The position numbers and the translations under genes were made by a program. The notes beneath the pieces are model-generated. The model was not told the origin of the DNA. It searched no databases and saw only the letters and a program-made list of their open reading frames with translations. From Levilactobacillus lanxiensis (GTDB lineage: Bacteria > Bacillota > Bacilli > Lactobacillales > Lactobacillaceae), in NCBI RefSeq assembly GCF_016861655.1, contig NZ_BOLN01000006.1, forward strand, positions 124,001-188,000: a DNA stretch of 64,000 nucleotides, in the 5' to 3' direction. Each line of letters begins with the position of its first letter. The first letter of the stretch is position 1. Below, in pieces: positions 46,687 through 54,793 of this stretch.

Positions 46687-47226
46687 ATGAATCCGCATGA
46701 CCGAAAGCAGCAGAACTTAGCGGCCATTTATCAGGCTTTACTGGAGCTGATGATGCACAAGCCACTGACCGACATTTCTATCACCGAACTTTGCCAGCGG
46801 GCCCAAGTCTCACGGACCTACTTTTATCGCCACTATCAAAATTTTGATCAGATTATTCGAACATACCAAACGCAGAACATGCTGCGCTATCTGCGCCGAT
46901 TGCCACGGACATCGCAAGTTGAATTGGCGCGCTTAATGACCCACTACTTTGAGAATACGAAGTCTGAGGCTGAAACCTACCAACTTCTGATTAAAAATGA
47001 TAAATTGGCTATTCTGCTGGAAACATTTCAGACCGTTTTTCAGCTACTCATCAAGCAGGACTGTATTGAAAAACACACGTCGCGGTTAACGGCCCCTTAC
47101 TATCTAGAGTTCTTTTCTGGTGCCGTCATCAACGTTACGGTCAACTGGGTCAAGAATGGTTTTGTTGAATCCCCGGAGTATCTAGGTCAAATGGTGGCTC
47201 AGTTTACATTGGATCAACAAGACTAA
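46687..47226 (+). CDS. TetR-family regulator of the MFS exporter
   Basis: 179 residues. N-terminal helix-turn-helix (ISITELCQRAQVSRTYFYRHY, cited by its end RTYFYRHY, about 30-50), helical ligand domain after. Tyr-rich recognition helix as in TetR/AcrR proteins. Divergent to the DHA2 exporter, with the palindrome at 46620-46653 between; repression of the exporter is inferred. Confidence 0.88.
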   Translation: MNPHDRKQQNLAAIYQALLELMMHKPLTDISITELCQRAQVSRTYFYRHYQNFDQIIRTYQTQNMLRYLRRLPRTSQVELARLMTHYFENTKSEAETYQLLIKNDKLAILLETFQTVFQLLIKQDCIEKHTSRLTAPYYLEFFSGAVINVTVNWVKNGFVESPEYLGQMVAQFTLDQQD

Positions 47227-47269
47227 AAAAGACAATCATCTGGAGAATTCTCAGAGATTGTCTCTTTTA
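47226..47269 (+). terminator. Terminator after the TetR gene
   Basis: AGACAATC (47230-47237) / GATTGTCT (47256-47263) with A- and T-rich flanks. Confidence 0.82.
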
Positions 47270-47285
47270 GTCGATGATGACCTAT

Positions 47286-48128
47286 TTATTTCGCTAGCAA
47301 AAATTTTATCAACAGCCGATCAACCTGCACATTGTCATGCAGTTTGCTGTGTTGCGCATTCGCCCCAACAATTTTACGCTCCTGATAAGACTTGGCACGA
47401 CCAGCAACCAGGTACCGCAACGATTGGGATGATGCATTGCTGACGGAACCATCCGAGTGCGAACCATCAGCCTTGTCGCCGTAAATGTTGAGCACCGCAG
47501 TTTGCCGCGGATAGGTCTGCCGGAGTGGTAACAGGGCGCGATACTCGGGCTGCATGTTAGTTGGCTTGCCATTGGATTGAAGCTTCATCCGGTTGGGTTC
47601 ATCGTTCATGCCCAAAATCCCGTTAAAATGACCGGCAATGTCGACTTGCTTCTGTAGCTTGGGCATTTTGTCTGAGCTACCCAGCAAGCCATACATAATG
47701 GCCATATTCCCCATTGAATGGCCAACCACGTTAAACCTTTTGATGTGATACTGGTGTTGAAGCTTCACAACTGTTGCCCGCGCCCAGCGTCCCCACTGCT
47801 GCGGACTGCTATTCCGGCTGTCTTGAAAGTCTACTTCCACAATGGGATGATCATCAGCCTCGTGGAAGCGGCCAGTCAACGTGACCTTGCCCTGTTTCGA
47901 AACGGTTGCCCGCATAATCGTCTTCGTCAGACCGGCGTTGACGAGCGCGTGCGCCATCTGTTCCTCAGCATGGTAACTGCTGCCCCAACCGTGGAAAAAC
48001 AGTGTGGGTTCGTATTTACTAGCGTCAGGTAAGTCCGACGCGGCTTGGTGCTTACTAACTCCGCAGGCTGACACCCCAACGAACAGGACACCTATCCCCA
48101 AGACTAACAATAATCTTCTTCTCAACAT
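47286..48128 (-). CDS. Alpha/beta-hydrolase lipoprotein (DUF915 type)
   Basis: 280 residues. A lipoprotein signal peptide with lipobox VSAC (Cys near residue 22). The hydrolase core has LFFHGWGSS (oxyanion loop, about 44), the nucleophile elbow VVGHSMGNM (about 132), and downstream Asp (YGDKADGSHSDG) and His (NAQHSKLHDN). These match DUF915 serine hydrolases of lactobacilli. Substrate unknown. Exposed at the membrane surface. Confidence 0.87.
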   Translation of the reverse strand: MLRRRLLLVLGIGVLFVGVSACGVSKHQAASDLPDASKYEPTLFFHGWGSSYHAEEQMAHALVNAGLTKTIMRATVSKQGKVTLTGRFHEADDHPIVEVDFQDSRNSSPQQWGRWARATVVKLQHQYHIKRFNVVGHSMGNMAIMYGLLGSSDKMPKLQKQVDIAGHFNGILGMNDEPNRMKLQSNGKPTNMQPEYRALLPLRQTYPRQTAVLNIYGDKADGSHSDGSVSNASSQSLRYLVAGRAKSYQERKIVGANAQHSKLHDNVQVDRLLIKFLLAK

Positions 48129-48410
48129 AACGTTTATCCCCCATATTTGGCGTAAATCTTACTTTGATAGCACCAGTATAGCCCTTCACGTGGACTCTAA
48201 CGCAAGAGATATCTTAGAGAATCTGCTAAAATGATTATTACAAGACTGACGCTAAGCTTGAGGCCACTTGTCAATTGCCTCTGAATGAATTCAGGGGCTT
48301 GTCGCTCACGTGTCTGGCGACACAGTAGTCCAGCATGTCCGTTAAGACACTCCTACTCGTAGTGGCAACATCATCGGGTAATTGACGGCTACCCGTTTAA
48401 CTATCAGGCT

Positions 48411-49631
48411 CTACCCGATAGTCGTTAGTTTCTTAATCTTTGGGTGTCTGATACCAGACACCCAATCCTGTCCAAGCATCTCAATATTCATTGCTCCTAA
48501 TCGATCATCGTTACAACGATATTGGCATTGGGCACACCAATACTCGTGAGTTTCGTGATGGCGGTTGGTCTTCTCAACCAGTCCACACTTGGGACAGCGT
48601 TGTGAAGTGAACGCTGGGCTCACTTTCAAAACAGTGCTTTGAATAGCCAGAGCCTTGTACTTCAAGAACGATTCTAGCTGGAAGAAAGACCAGGAACGAT
48701 GGCTATTCCGTAGGGACTTAAGTAAGTCGTCGGTGTTGAATGTTACATTAGTTAAGTCTTCCAGGACAAAAAGGGTGTGCGACTCATATGCCGCAACGAG
48801 TGTCTTAGCTAACCGATGATTCACATCGGTCATCCAGCGGTTCTCTCGTTGCGCTAGTCGTTTCAGCTTCTTCTTGGCAGATTTAGTGCCCTTACTTTGT
48901 AATTGCCGACGGATCTCTAAGAACTTCTTCCGCTTACGTAAGATTTTTTGACCGTCAAAAAAAAGCGTCTTCCCTTCACTATCAAAAGTAGTCGCTAGAA
49001 AGCGCAGACCACGGTCAATACCCACAATTTGAGGGCTATCCTTGGGATTGAAATCACTACCTTCCTTTGTGATACCAATATGCAAAAACCACTTACCTTG
49101 GGTGTGGACCAGCTTAGCGGTACCCAGTTTCCAGTCGTCGGTGAAGTATTTTTCAAACCCCTTATCGGTAAATCTTAACTTAGTTCGTTTGCCTAGAGTC
49201 GTTATTGAAATTTGTTGCATCTTGTCTACAAAAGAGTAATTACTCTGACGTACCAAATCTGCTTGCGGACGACGAAACTGAATGGGGTTCACCAACCAGT
49301 TCAGGTCTCTAGGAACTTGAACCCACTTTTTTTCTTCGTTCTGGTAACGGTAAGGATGCTGTTTCATCTGTTCTTGAACTGTCTTGTAGCAAGCTACCAC
49401 CGTCCGAAAAACAGATTGGACCATCTGACTGTTGAGCGGTGACTCTTGCCGAAGCTGTTTGTACAGCTGGTGATTGATTTTTAACCAACTTAACTGAAAC
49501 TCATGGTCAAAAATCCATTGACTGACAATATTAGCTAATCGTTGATACTCTTGACTCATTGCTAGAAATTGTTCTGCTTGATTCGTGTCTGGATAGAGTC
49601 TTAGCTTGATGGTTCGTCCCAGTTTAGTCAA
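48411..49631 (-). CDS. tnpB: RNA-guided nuclease TnpB (IS605 family), copy 1
   Basis: 406 residues, intact. RuvC-like catalytic residues are Asp206 (GIDRGL), Glu291 (VLEDLTN) and Asp376 (NDDRLGAMNI). A four-Cys zinc finger is at Cys346, 349, 366 and 369. TnpB proteins cut DNA guided by an RNA from the element's right end. TTG start with GGGGAGG six bases upstream. The promoter is TGG-TATACT (49667-49659) with the GAAC-GTAC-GTTT palindrome (49685-49696) at its -35 region. About 85% identical (by eye) to the copy at 61473. Confidence 0.92.
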   Translation of the reverse strand: MTKLGRTIKLRLYPDTNQAEQFLAMSQEYQRLANIVSQWIFDHEFQLSWLKINHQLYKQLRQESPLNSQMVQSVFRTVVACYKTVQEQMKQHPYRYQNEEKKWVQVPRDLNWLVNPIQFRRPQADLVRQSNYSFVDKMQQISITTLGKRTKLRFTDKGFEKYFTDDWKLGTAKLVHTQGKWFLHIGITKEGSDFNPKDSPQIVGIDRGLRFLATTFDSEGKTLFFDGQKILRKRKKFLEIRRQLQSKGTKSAKKKLKRLAQRENRWMTDVNHRLAKTLVAAYESHTLFVLEDLTNVTFNTDDLLKSLRNSHRSWSFFQLESFLKYKALAIQSTVLKVSPAFTSQRCPKCGLVEKTNRHHETHEYWCAQCQYRCNDDRLGAMNIEMLGQDWVSGIRHPKIKKLTTIG

Positions 49632-49684
49632 CGGATACCTCCCCTGTAGATTGGGTTAAGTATACCATGCTTAGCGTCCTGGGG

Positions 49685-49696
49685 GAACGTACGTTT
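49685..49696 (-). promoter_or_regulatory. LexA-like palindrome at the tnpB copy 1 promoter
   Basis: GAAC-GTAC-GTTT, overlapping the -35 position of the extended -10 promoter TGG-TATACT. Confidence 0.5.
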
Positions 49697-49796
49697 CAAG
49701 AAAAATTATTAAGTTCTGGCATTCATCCCGCGATTAAAATCGCGGGTTTTCTGTCTGGTTTTTAATAAAATCATGATTAACTAATTTGAATTCACA

Positions 49797-49835
49797 AAGG
49801 CGCGATTCCCTAATCTGGAAATCGCGCTTTATTTT
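49797..49835 (-). terminator. Terminator-like hairpin after the TetR gene
   Basis: GCGCGATT / AATCGCGC with flanking AAAG / CTTT; T-tract weak. Confidence 0.55.
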
Positions 49836-49861
49836 AAATAGTTATTGTCCAAAACTAATAG

Positions 49862-50485
49862 CTAGTCAGCCATGATATTGATTCTCTCCCAAATAGTTCT
49901 ACCCCGTTCTGTTAAGTACGGATAGATGGCATTAGCACTCAAAACGGCCGTATCAACCGCCAACCCTACCCCGTGCTTGGGCGAATGCCGTAATCCCCAG
50001 GCATAGTCCATTGTGAGTAACGTCAGGGCTAAGTAAGCATATTGCTGGTCGGAGATATCCTGACGAAACATCTTGAACTTCACCAGCTTGCTGAAACACT
50101 GCTGATAGGCTAGATATAATCGCTGGTGAAAGTCCTGAACAGATACGCTAAGTGTTTGATTATCAGTGATAATTGCATCCAGGTCCGCAAAGAAAAACCG
50201 ATTGCGCGCTTTTAACTCAGCAGACTTTTTAAAAATTGCAATCAATTCACGAAGCGCCTCCTCACCCGTTTCCGAGGAATCATCCGCAAAGTTAATAAAA
50301 TCTAGGGCAATCTTTTCCTGAATTGCGACCAGTAAATCTTCTTTACGGTGGAAATGGTAAGTTAAATTACCAATAGTTGTGCCAGCTGCTTCAGCAATCT
50401 CTCGTAACGAAACTTTTTCATAACCATTCTCGTTAAAAAGTTTTATGGCCGTCTCAATAAGACGTTCCTTGGCACTACGCGTCAT
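49862..50485 (-). CDS. TetR/AcrR-family regulator
   Basis: 207 residues. N-terminal helix-turn-helix: NGYEKVSLREIAEAAGTTIG then NLTYHFHRKEDLL (about 20-55). The C-terminal ligand domain is helical. It faces the small gene at 50589 across a perfect 25-base palindrome, so it probably represses that gene and perhaps itself. Ligand unknown; a link to fatty-acid metabolism is suggested by the FakA-like neighbour. Confidence 0.88.
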   Translation of the reverse strand: MTRSAKERLIETAIKLFNENGYEKVSLREIAEAAGTTIGNLTYHFHRKEDLLVAIQEKIALDFINFADDSSETGEEALRELIAIFKKSAELKARNRFFFADLDAIITDNQTLSVSVQDFHQRLYLAYQQCFSKLVKFKMFRQDISDQQYAYLALTLLTMDYAWGLRHSPKHGVGLAVDTAVLSANAIYPYLTERGRTIWERINIMAD

Positions 50486-50527
50486 CCAGTCACCCTCTCA
50501 CTTGAAGTATAGCATATACAAGATGAT

Positions 50528-50556
50528 TTGACTTTTCAAACAGTACAGTGTACTGT
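50528..50556 (+). promoter_or_regulatory. Promoter and operator of the FakA-C-like gene
   Basis: TTGACT (50528-50533), 17 bases, TACTGT (50551-50556). The perfect palindrome TCAAACAGTACA-G-TGTACTGTTTGA (50536-50560) covers spacer and -10. Confidence 0.75.
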
Positions 50557-50588
50557 TTGAGACGAACCACTTACAGGAGATGCTAAAA

Positions 50589-50840
50589 ATGACGGAATAC
50601 AAGTACGATACGCAATGTTTAATCGATGGCCACGACTTAGACGAGAATCAAATTAACGACTACTTCCAAAATAATTTCAAGGGAGATAGCTTGATTGCCG
50701 TTGGTGATGACACCTTAATCAAAATTCATTTTCACACGAATGAGCCCTGGGACGTTCTCAAATACTGCGCCTCTCTAGGCGAAATGTTTGATGTCGTTGT
50801 CGAAGATATGGACCGCCAATCGCGCGGCCTGAAAGGCTAG
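50589..50840 (+). CDS. Stand-alone FakA (YloV) C-terminal-like domain
   Basis: 83 residues. YKYDTQCLIDGHDLDENQIN, then GDSLIAVGDDTLIKIHFHTN and VEDMDRQSRGL match the C-terminal part of FakA-type DAK2 proteins (usual pattern: Y-C-T-E, GDSLVVVGDD, K-V-H-V-H-T-N, I-x-N-M). FakA phosphorylates fatty acids held by FakB/DegV. Here only the last domain is encoded; the kinase and middle domains are absent, so it is not a kinase by itself. ATG 50589 fits AGGAG at 50575-50579. A TetR-regulated single gene with its own terminator. Confidence 0.75.
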   Translation: MTEYKYDTQCLIDGHDLDENQINDYFQNNFKGDSLIAVGDDTLIKIHFHTNEPWDVLKYCASLGEMFDVVVEDMDRQSRGLKG

Positions 50841-50874
50841 CAAGATAGCAGTGCCAACCTACGCCACAGGTGCT

Positions 50875-50909
50875 AAAAATGCTGGAATCGCAAGGAATTC
50901 CAGTATTTT
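50875..50909 (+). terminator. Terminator after the FakA-C-like gene
   Basis: ATGCTGGAAT / ATTCCAGTAT (one G-T pair), TTTT tail. Confidence 0.75.
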
Positions 50910-51097
50910 GGGCTAAGCCATTTTTAATCATAAACGAGGCTTTGAGCCAAATATTAAAGTGCATATCCCGAAATACGACATTAATTATTTCAACTTTCAA
51001 TCAATTCGGTAGAAATGATCAAGCCAATATTCTCAGCGTATTGACTTGATTCACCCATCAGACTACTGTTAAGGGGACAAAAGGAAGGGGCTTTACT

Positions 51098-51253
51098 ATG
51101 TTAAATGGTAAGCATATTTCCCCATGCTTAATTTCAGGGGCTGTGTTACTAACACACGATAATTCTTACAGGGGGGCAGTTGTTGTCAATGTTGATTACA
51201 CAACTTCTACAAGTGAATCAACACCAAACGCAACCGCACTTGCTTTTGGTTAA
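51098..51253 (+). CDS. Possible 51-residue small protein
   Basis: ATG with GGAAGGGG seven bases upstream. Starts MLNGKHISPCLISGAVLL and ends Thr/Ser/Asn-rich (TSTSESTPNATALAFG). Overlaps the next small frame in a different phase, so at most one may be real, or they are coupled. No family recognised. Confidence 0.3.
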   Translation: MLNGKHISPCLISGAVLLTHDNSYRGAVVVNVDYTTSTSESTPNATALAFG

Positions 51254-51398
51254 TAATGACAAACGTGTCAAAAAAATCATCTTTTCAACGATGTTTTGGC
51301 TAATTCTGTCAGTTACCTTCCTAATACTTAATGTCGATGCCTTATTTATCGGCGTATCTGTCGGCTGGATAGTTTACATGGTCAAAATATTAAAGTAA
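51189..51398 (+). CDS. Possible small two-helix membrane protein
   Basis: 69 residues from ATG 51189 (TTG codons at 51180 and 51183 are alternatives; GGGGGG at 51171-51176 is nearby). After a polar head (QHQTQPHLLLVNNDKRVKK) come two hydrophobic segments (FSTMFWLILSVTFLILNV and ALFIGVSVGWIVYMV). No family recognised. It ends before a bidirectional terminator. Confidence 0.4.
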   Translation: MLITQLLQVNQHQTQPHLLLVNNDKRVKKIIFSTMFWLILSVTFLILNVDALFIGVSVGWIVYMVKILK

Positions 51399-51457
51399 AT
51401 TACTGGATTATTCAATAAACATCGAACTTTAACTTTTTTAAATTAAAACTAGCCATA

Positions 51458-51496
51458 AACAGGCTCAGGTTCCATTACAGAACTTGAGCCTGTTTA
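51458..51496. terminator. Bidirectional terminator
   Basis: AAACAGGCTCAGGTT / AACTTGAGCCTGTTT, one mismatch, between convergent genes. Confidence 0.8.
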
Positions 51497-51548
51497 CATG
51501 CGCACAACTATGTTATCCAAAAATCCATAGGCTCATCAGAACAAACTA

Positions 51549-51827
51549 TCACTCTTCATGCATCCATTCGTCAAAACTTGGTGATTTTTTAGGATCGTAA
51601 CGCCCCTCACTATCAATATCTACCCGCTCAACCGGCATACCTGCAATTAATTCTTTCCAATCAAGACTAGAAGGAAACCTTTCCAACATTAATTGTCCAT
51701 TTTCATTGCGGGTGACCCTTAGCTGATTACTTTTCGAAATGATAAGCCTTTCCCTGAAAACAAACGGCATGACAACTTGTCTTTTACTAGAAATCTTAAT
51801 TGTTTCACTACCTGGTATGAATCCCAT
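51549..51827 (-). CDS. AbrB/SpoVT-type antitoxin-like protein
   Basis: 92 residues. The N-terminal swapped-hairpin domain reads ETIKISSKRQVVMPFVFRER then LIISKSNQLRV, the AbrB/MazE DNA-binding pattern. The C-terminal tail is acidic (PKKSPSFDEWMHEE), as in antitoxins that cover a toxin. No toxin gene lies on either side. GGTGGGGAG upstream of the ATG. Confidence 0.78.
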   Translation of the reverse strand: MGFIPGSETIKISSKRQVVMPFVFRERLIISKSNQLRVTRNENGQLMLERFPSSLDWKELIAGMPVERVDIDSEGRYDPKKSPSFDEWMHEE

Positions 51828-52017
51828 GAGCTCCCCACCTCACTTCTTACTCACTTTAGCAATTTCTCACAGGCATTCAAAGTAAAGCGACTCCTAAGAT
51901 CTAAACATCACTTACTGTCCGCTAAGCTCTTACTGCACTAGTCAAATTCAAAAGGGAAGCAACTCCCAACATGGAATCCGCTCCCCTTTTACATTTGACC
52001 GCAAGATGTCTATTTAC

Positions 52018-53310
52018 CTACAGCACCGCCGAATCCGTTCGGTGCCAGTAAAAATACCCCAGTGTACCCAAACTAAAGACGACCGCAATTCCCGCTAAAA
52101 TCCAGCTAATCCCCGCAATTGAGCCACCCAGTGAAATCGTATGCCGCAACCCCGCCATAGCAACGGTCATGGGTAAATACGGGTGAACGGCGCGGTAGAA
52201 CGGATTGGTGAGTTCAATCGGATACGTTCCACCCGACGCCCCAATTTGAAAGAGCATGAACAGCAGCATTAACCACGCCCCGGTCAGACAAAACCATAAC
52301 CGGAAACAGGTCACCAAGCTGAAAAATGCCAAGACAATCAACAGGCACAACAGGTACGTTTTCCCCGGCTCCAGTGGTCGCAGTCCAATGATGTACCACA
52401 CGCCTAACCACATGGCTGACGCCGCCAATACCACGAAACCCCAGAGAAATCCCATTTTATCCAGCCAGGCTACCGCAAAGTTTCGGTAGTTGCCGTGACG
52501 CTTGCGGGCGTCGTAAATGATATTCAGCGTGATACACCCCACAAACAGGGAGATAGCCATGAAGTACGGTGCCATGCCAGTGCCATTGTTGGCGACGGCC
52601 ACCACGTCATGCTGCGTCAACTTCACGGGCATGGCCAATTGCTTCAATTGATCCGCTCGCCGGACCTCACTGAGTTGAACACCCGCCTGCGTTAACCCAT
52701 TCACAATTTTCTGCGTTGCCGCGGCGAGCTGTGCCGCTGGTAAACCGGCCGTGCTAGCCTGTTGCAGCTGGCCCAATTGCTTCGCCGTCAACGTCAACCG
52801 TTGGCCAAGGTGCCGGGCCACTGCTTGACTGGCTTGCAACTCGGCCTGAATCGTCGACTGGTTCAGCGTTGTCTGCAGCTTCTGCATCGCGGTCGCGCCC
52901 ATTTTCGATGCTACCGTGCTCTGACCGGCATTGGTGTCATAGGTCACCTTCAACTGCTTAGGTGCCGTTGCCAAATGACTCAGGGTTTGTGACGCGTTGG
53001 CCGGAATCTTTAAGACTAAAAATAGCCGACCGTCCTTCAATTCACGCTGAGCCTTCGCCGCCGTCATCCGGTGAAACTGTAACGACTTGCTCTTAACCAA
53101 CTCCCGAGACACCGTTCGTCCCCAGTCCAATGTCCGTGTGGCCCGGTCCTGATTGACGACGGCCATGGGTAAATGATGCAATTCTCCGTATGGATTCCAA
53201 ACGGAGGCCAGGAATAATCCGGCATAAAATAGTGGAATTACTAAGATGCCTAATAGGATTCGCCAAAGTGCTGGATGGTGCTTGAGGTAGACCCATTCTT
53301 GAGATTTCAT
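52018..53310 (-). CDS. YhgE/Pip-like ABC-2 type membrane protein (short form)
   Basis: 430 residues. One N-terminal transmembrane helix (about 18-38), then the YhgE/Pip motif region NPYGELHHLPMAVVNQDRA and a helical extracellular part (about 60-230, Gln/Ala-rich), then five transmembrane helices (about 245-425). Family members are about twice as long; here the coiled middle is much reduced. They act as ABC-2-like permeases or surface receptors, substrate unknown. The TetR gene upstream on the same strand and the operator at 53329 suggest local repression. Confidence 0.8.
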   Translation of the reverse strand: MKSQEWVYLKHHPALWRILLGILVIPLFYAGLFLASVWNPYGELHHLPMAVVNQDRATRTLDWGRTVSRELVKSKSLQFHRMTAAKAQRELKDGRLFLVLKIPANASQTLSHLATAPKQLKVTYDTNAGQSTVASKMGATAMQKLQTTLNQSTIQAELQASQAVARHLGQRLTLTAKQLGQLQQASTAGLPAAQLAAATQKIVNGLTQAGVQLSEVRRADQLKQLAMPVKLTQHDVVAVANNGTGMAPYFMAISLFVGCITLNIIYDARKRHGNYRNFAVAWLDKMGFLWGFVVLAASAMWLGVWYIIGLRPLEPGKTYLLCLLIVLAFFSLVTCFRLWFCLTGAWLMLLFMLFQIGASGGTYPIELTNPFYRAVHPYLPMTVAMAGLRHTISLGGSIAGISWILAGIAVVFSLGTLGYFYWHRTDSAVL

Positions 53311-53328
53311 GTGACTTTCCCCCTTTTA

Positions 53329-53351
53329 CGAATGAACGAATCATTCATTCG
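53329..53351. promoter_or_regulatory. Operator upstream of the YhgE-like gene
   Basis: CGAATGAA-N7-TTCATTCG, typical of TetR-family operators, 19 bases before the start codon. Confidence 0.65.
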
Positions 53352-53439
53352 ATTGCCACCCAGTCTAAACACTCCCGTCAAAATTGCCATTTTGGGCGAC
53401 GATTCACGGTGCCTTTGACCGGTTAGCTAATTAAGGGGC

Positions 53440-54078
53440 TCACTGATAGCTCCGCCGCAACATGTCGCGGACGACGGCCAGCATTTGCTCGTCATCACTA
53501 CGCGCCATCTCCGTTTCAAAGCTGTCGTAGCGCTTGTGGGCGCACCACCAGAACACCAGGTCCACCACGATTACCCCGTTACGTTGCGGGTCAGCCAGCT
53601 CGGGTCGTTGTTGCTGAAAAAAGTCGCCCACCCGTTGATAAATTTCTTGCCGCTGTTGCCGGTATAGTGCCGTCAAAGCCGGATTGACCGTGGGATTATG
53701 CTCAAGAATTAAGAAGTAGCGCGCGTACCGTTTGAACGCCGTGAATAGCGCTGTTAACAGCTGGTCAAAGTCGGTGGCCTGCTGTCCGGCCAGCTGATGA
53801 TTCCAGCCGGCATACGCGGCCTCCGTGCGCCGAACCAGTTCTCTCGAATCAACCGGCTGTAAGGGAAAAGTTTGTAGGCGGTCCACGGTCGTCGGTAACG
53901 TTGTCAGGAAGACGTAGTCCAGCAGAGATTCCTTGCCACTAAACAGGCGGTACAAAGTTCCCACGGCCATCTGCGCGCGTTGCGCAATCATCTGCATCTG
54001 GGTCTCATGATAGCCCGGCTGAATGAACAGTTCACTCGCCGCCGCGTAAATGCGTTGCAATTTTTCTTCGTCAGTCAT
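53440..54078 (-). CDS. TetR-family regulator of the YhgE-like gene
   Basis: 212 residues from ATG 54078 (AAAGGAG ten bases upstream). Helix-turn-helix QMQMIAQRAQMAVGTLYRLF (about 28-47) with the usual TLYRLFSGKESLL. Ligand domain helical, with several Arg/Gln-rich helices. Located directly upstream of the YhgE-like gene on the same strand, an arrangement in which the regulator represses the permease from the operator at 53329-53351. Confidence 0.85.
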   Translation of the reverse strand: MTDEEKLQRIYAAASELFIQPGYHETQMQMIAQRAQMAVGTLYRLFSGKESLLDYVFLTTLPTTVDRLQTFPLQPVDSRELVRRTEAAYAGWNHQLAGQQATDFDQLLTALFTAFKRYARYFLILEHNPTVNPALTALYRQQRQEIYQRVGDFFQQQRPELADPQRNGVIVVDLVFWWCAHKRYDSFETEMARSDDEQMLAVVRDMLRRSYQ

Positions 54079-54180
54079 CGGTAAGTCACTCCTTTCCGCC
54101 TCCATTAAAGCCTAAATCCCCGCAAAGTGCTGACATGTTCACGCTTCTGAGTCGGTTAACTTACAAACCCCTGACGCGAC

Positions 54181-54210
54181 AAAAAATAGCCCAAGGACTA
54201 TTTCCCTTGA
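54181..54210 (-). terminator. Terminator of the second Nudix gene
   Basis: CAAGG / CCTTG stem; minus-strand tail GGCTATTTTTT. Confidence 0.65.
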
Positions 54211-54212
54211 AC

Positions 54213-54644
54213 TTATTTTTTAAGTACCCGGCTGACCGCGGTGACCACATAGGGAATGAGCCGATGATTTTCCGTCAGCTGGTCCAGTGAGGTCAGGTAC
54301 TGAAGGCGATCATGTTCAGCGAGGTCTAACCGAATGTTTTGCCCATTCCCAAGGTCAACCTCATCCGCCAAGTAAATTAGCCTGGTGAACAAGGTCGCCT
54401 TAGCCGCATCGGCGTTTGAGGTTTCCAGAACAATTCGCTGAATTGTGACCCGCAGGCCAATTTCTTCCGCACATTCCCTTACCGCCGCTGCCTGTGGAAA
54501 CTCACCGTCGCTGGTTAAGCCACCCGGCAGGTCCCACCAACCGGGGAAAACATTTGCTTTTCCCCGTTCAATTTGCGTTCGTCGAAGCACCACGATGCCC
54601 TTGTTAGTGGGGACAATAACGTGGGCAATTAACCGATTCAACAT
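54213..54644 (-). CDS. Nudix hydrolase
   Basis: 143 residues. The Nudix box is GGLTSDGEF then AVRECAEEIGL (about 43-65), following the G-x5-E-x7-RE-x2-EE-x-G plan. Pattern WWDLPGGL upstream is typical. ATG 54644 is used because the GGAGG of its ribosome site overlaps the alternative TTG start. Substrate unknown. Confidence 0.85.
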   Translation of the reverse strand: MLNRLIAHVIVPTNKGIVVLRRTQIERGKANVFPGWWDLPGGLTSDGEFPQAAAVRECAEEIGLRVTIQRIVLETSNADAAKATLFTRLIYLADEVDLGNGQNIRLDLAEHDRLQYLTSLDQLTENHRLIPYVVTAVSRVLKK

Positions 54645-54750
54645 TTGGGCCTCCAATCGTCTGAGCTACTGCTAGTAAACGCCAACTGGCCAGTAAATGA
54701 TAAACATGCGACTGCCTTGAGAATATCCAGTTACAAACACCTTATCAACC

Positions 54751-54784
54751 AAAAAGCCCAGACCGGAAATTACCATCTGGACTT
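54751..54784 (-). terminator. Terminator of the two small membrane genes
   Basis: AAGCCCAGA / TCTGGACTT, minus-strand tail TTTTTGG. Confidence 0.7.
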
Positions 54785-54793
54785 CAAAATCTA

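Larger units (their letters stand above)
48270..49770 (-). mobile_element. IS605-type TnpB-only element, copy 1 (1501 bp)
   Basis: Ends were set by comparison with copy 2 (61333-62832): shared sequence begins at GTCAATTGCC (48270) and ends at TAATAAAA (49770). The right end (48270 side) carries a CCTCTGAAT / ATTCAGGGG hairpin; the left end carries CCCGCGAT / ATCGCGGG (49727-49746). It encodes TnpB but no TnpA transposase, so it depends on a transposase elsewhere or is immobile. The conserved 3' region is the expected source of the guide RNA (omega RNA). Confidence 0.85.
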
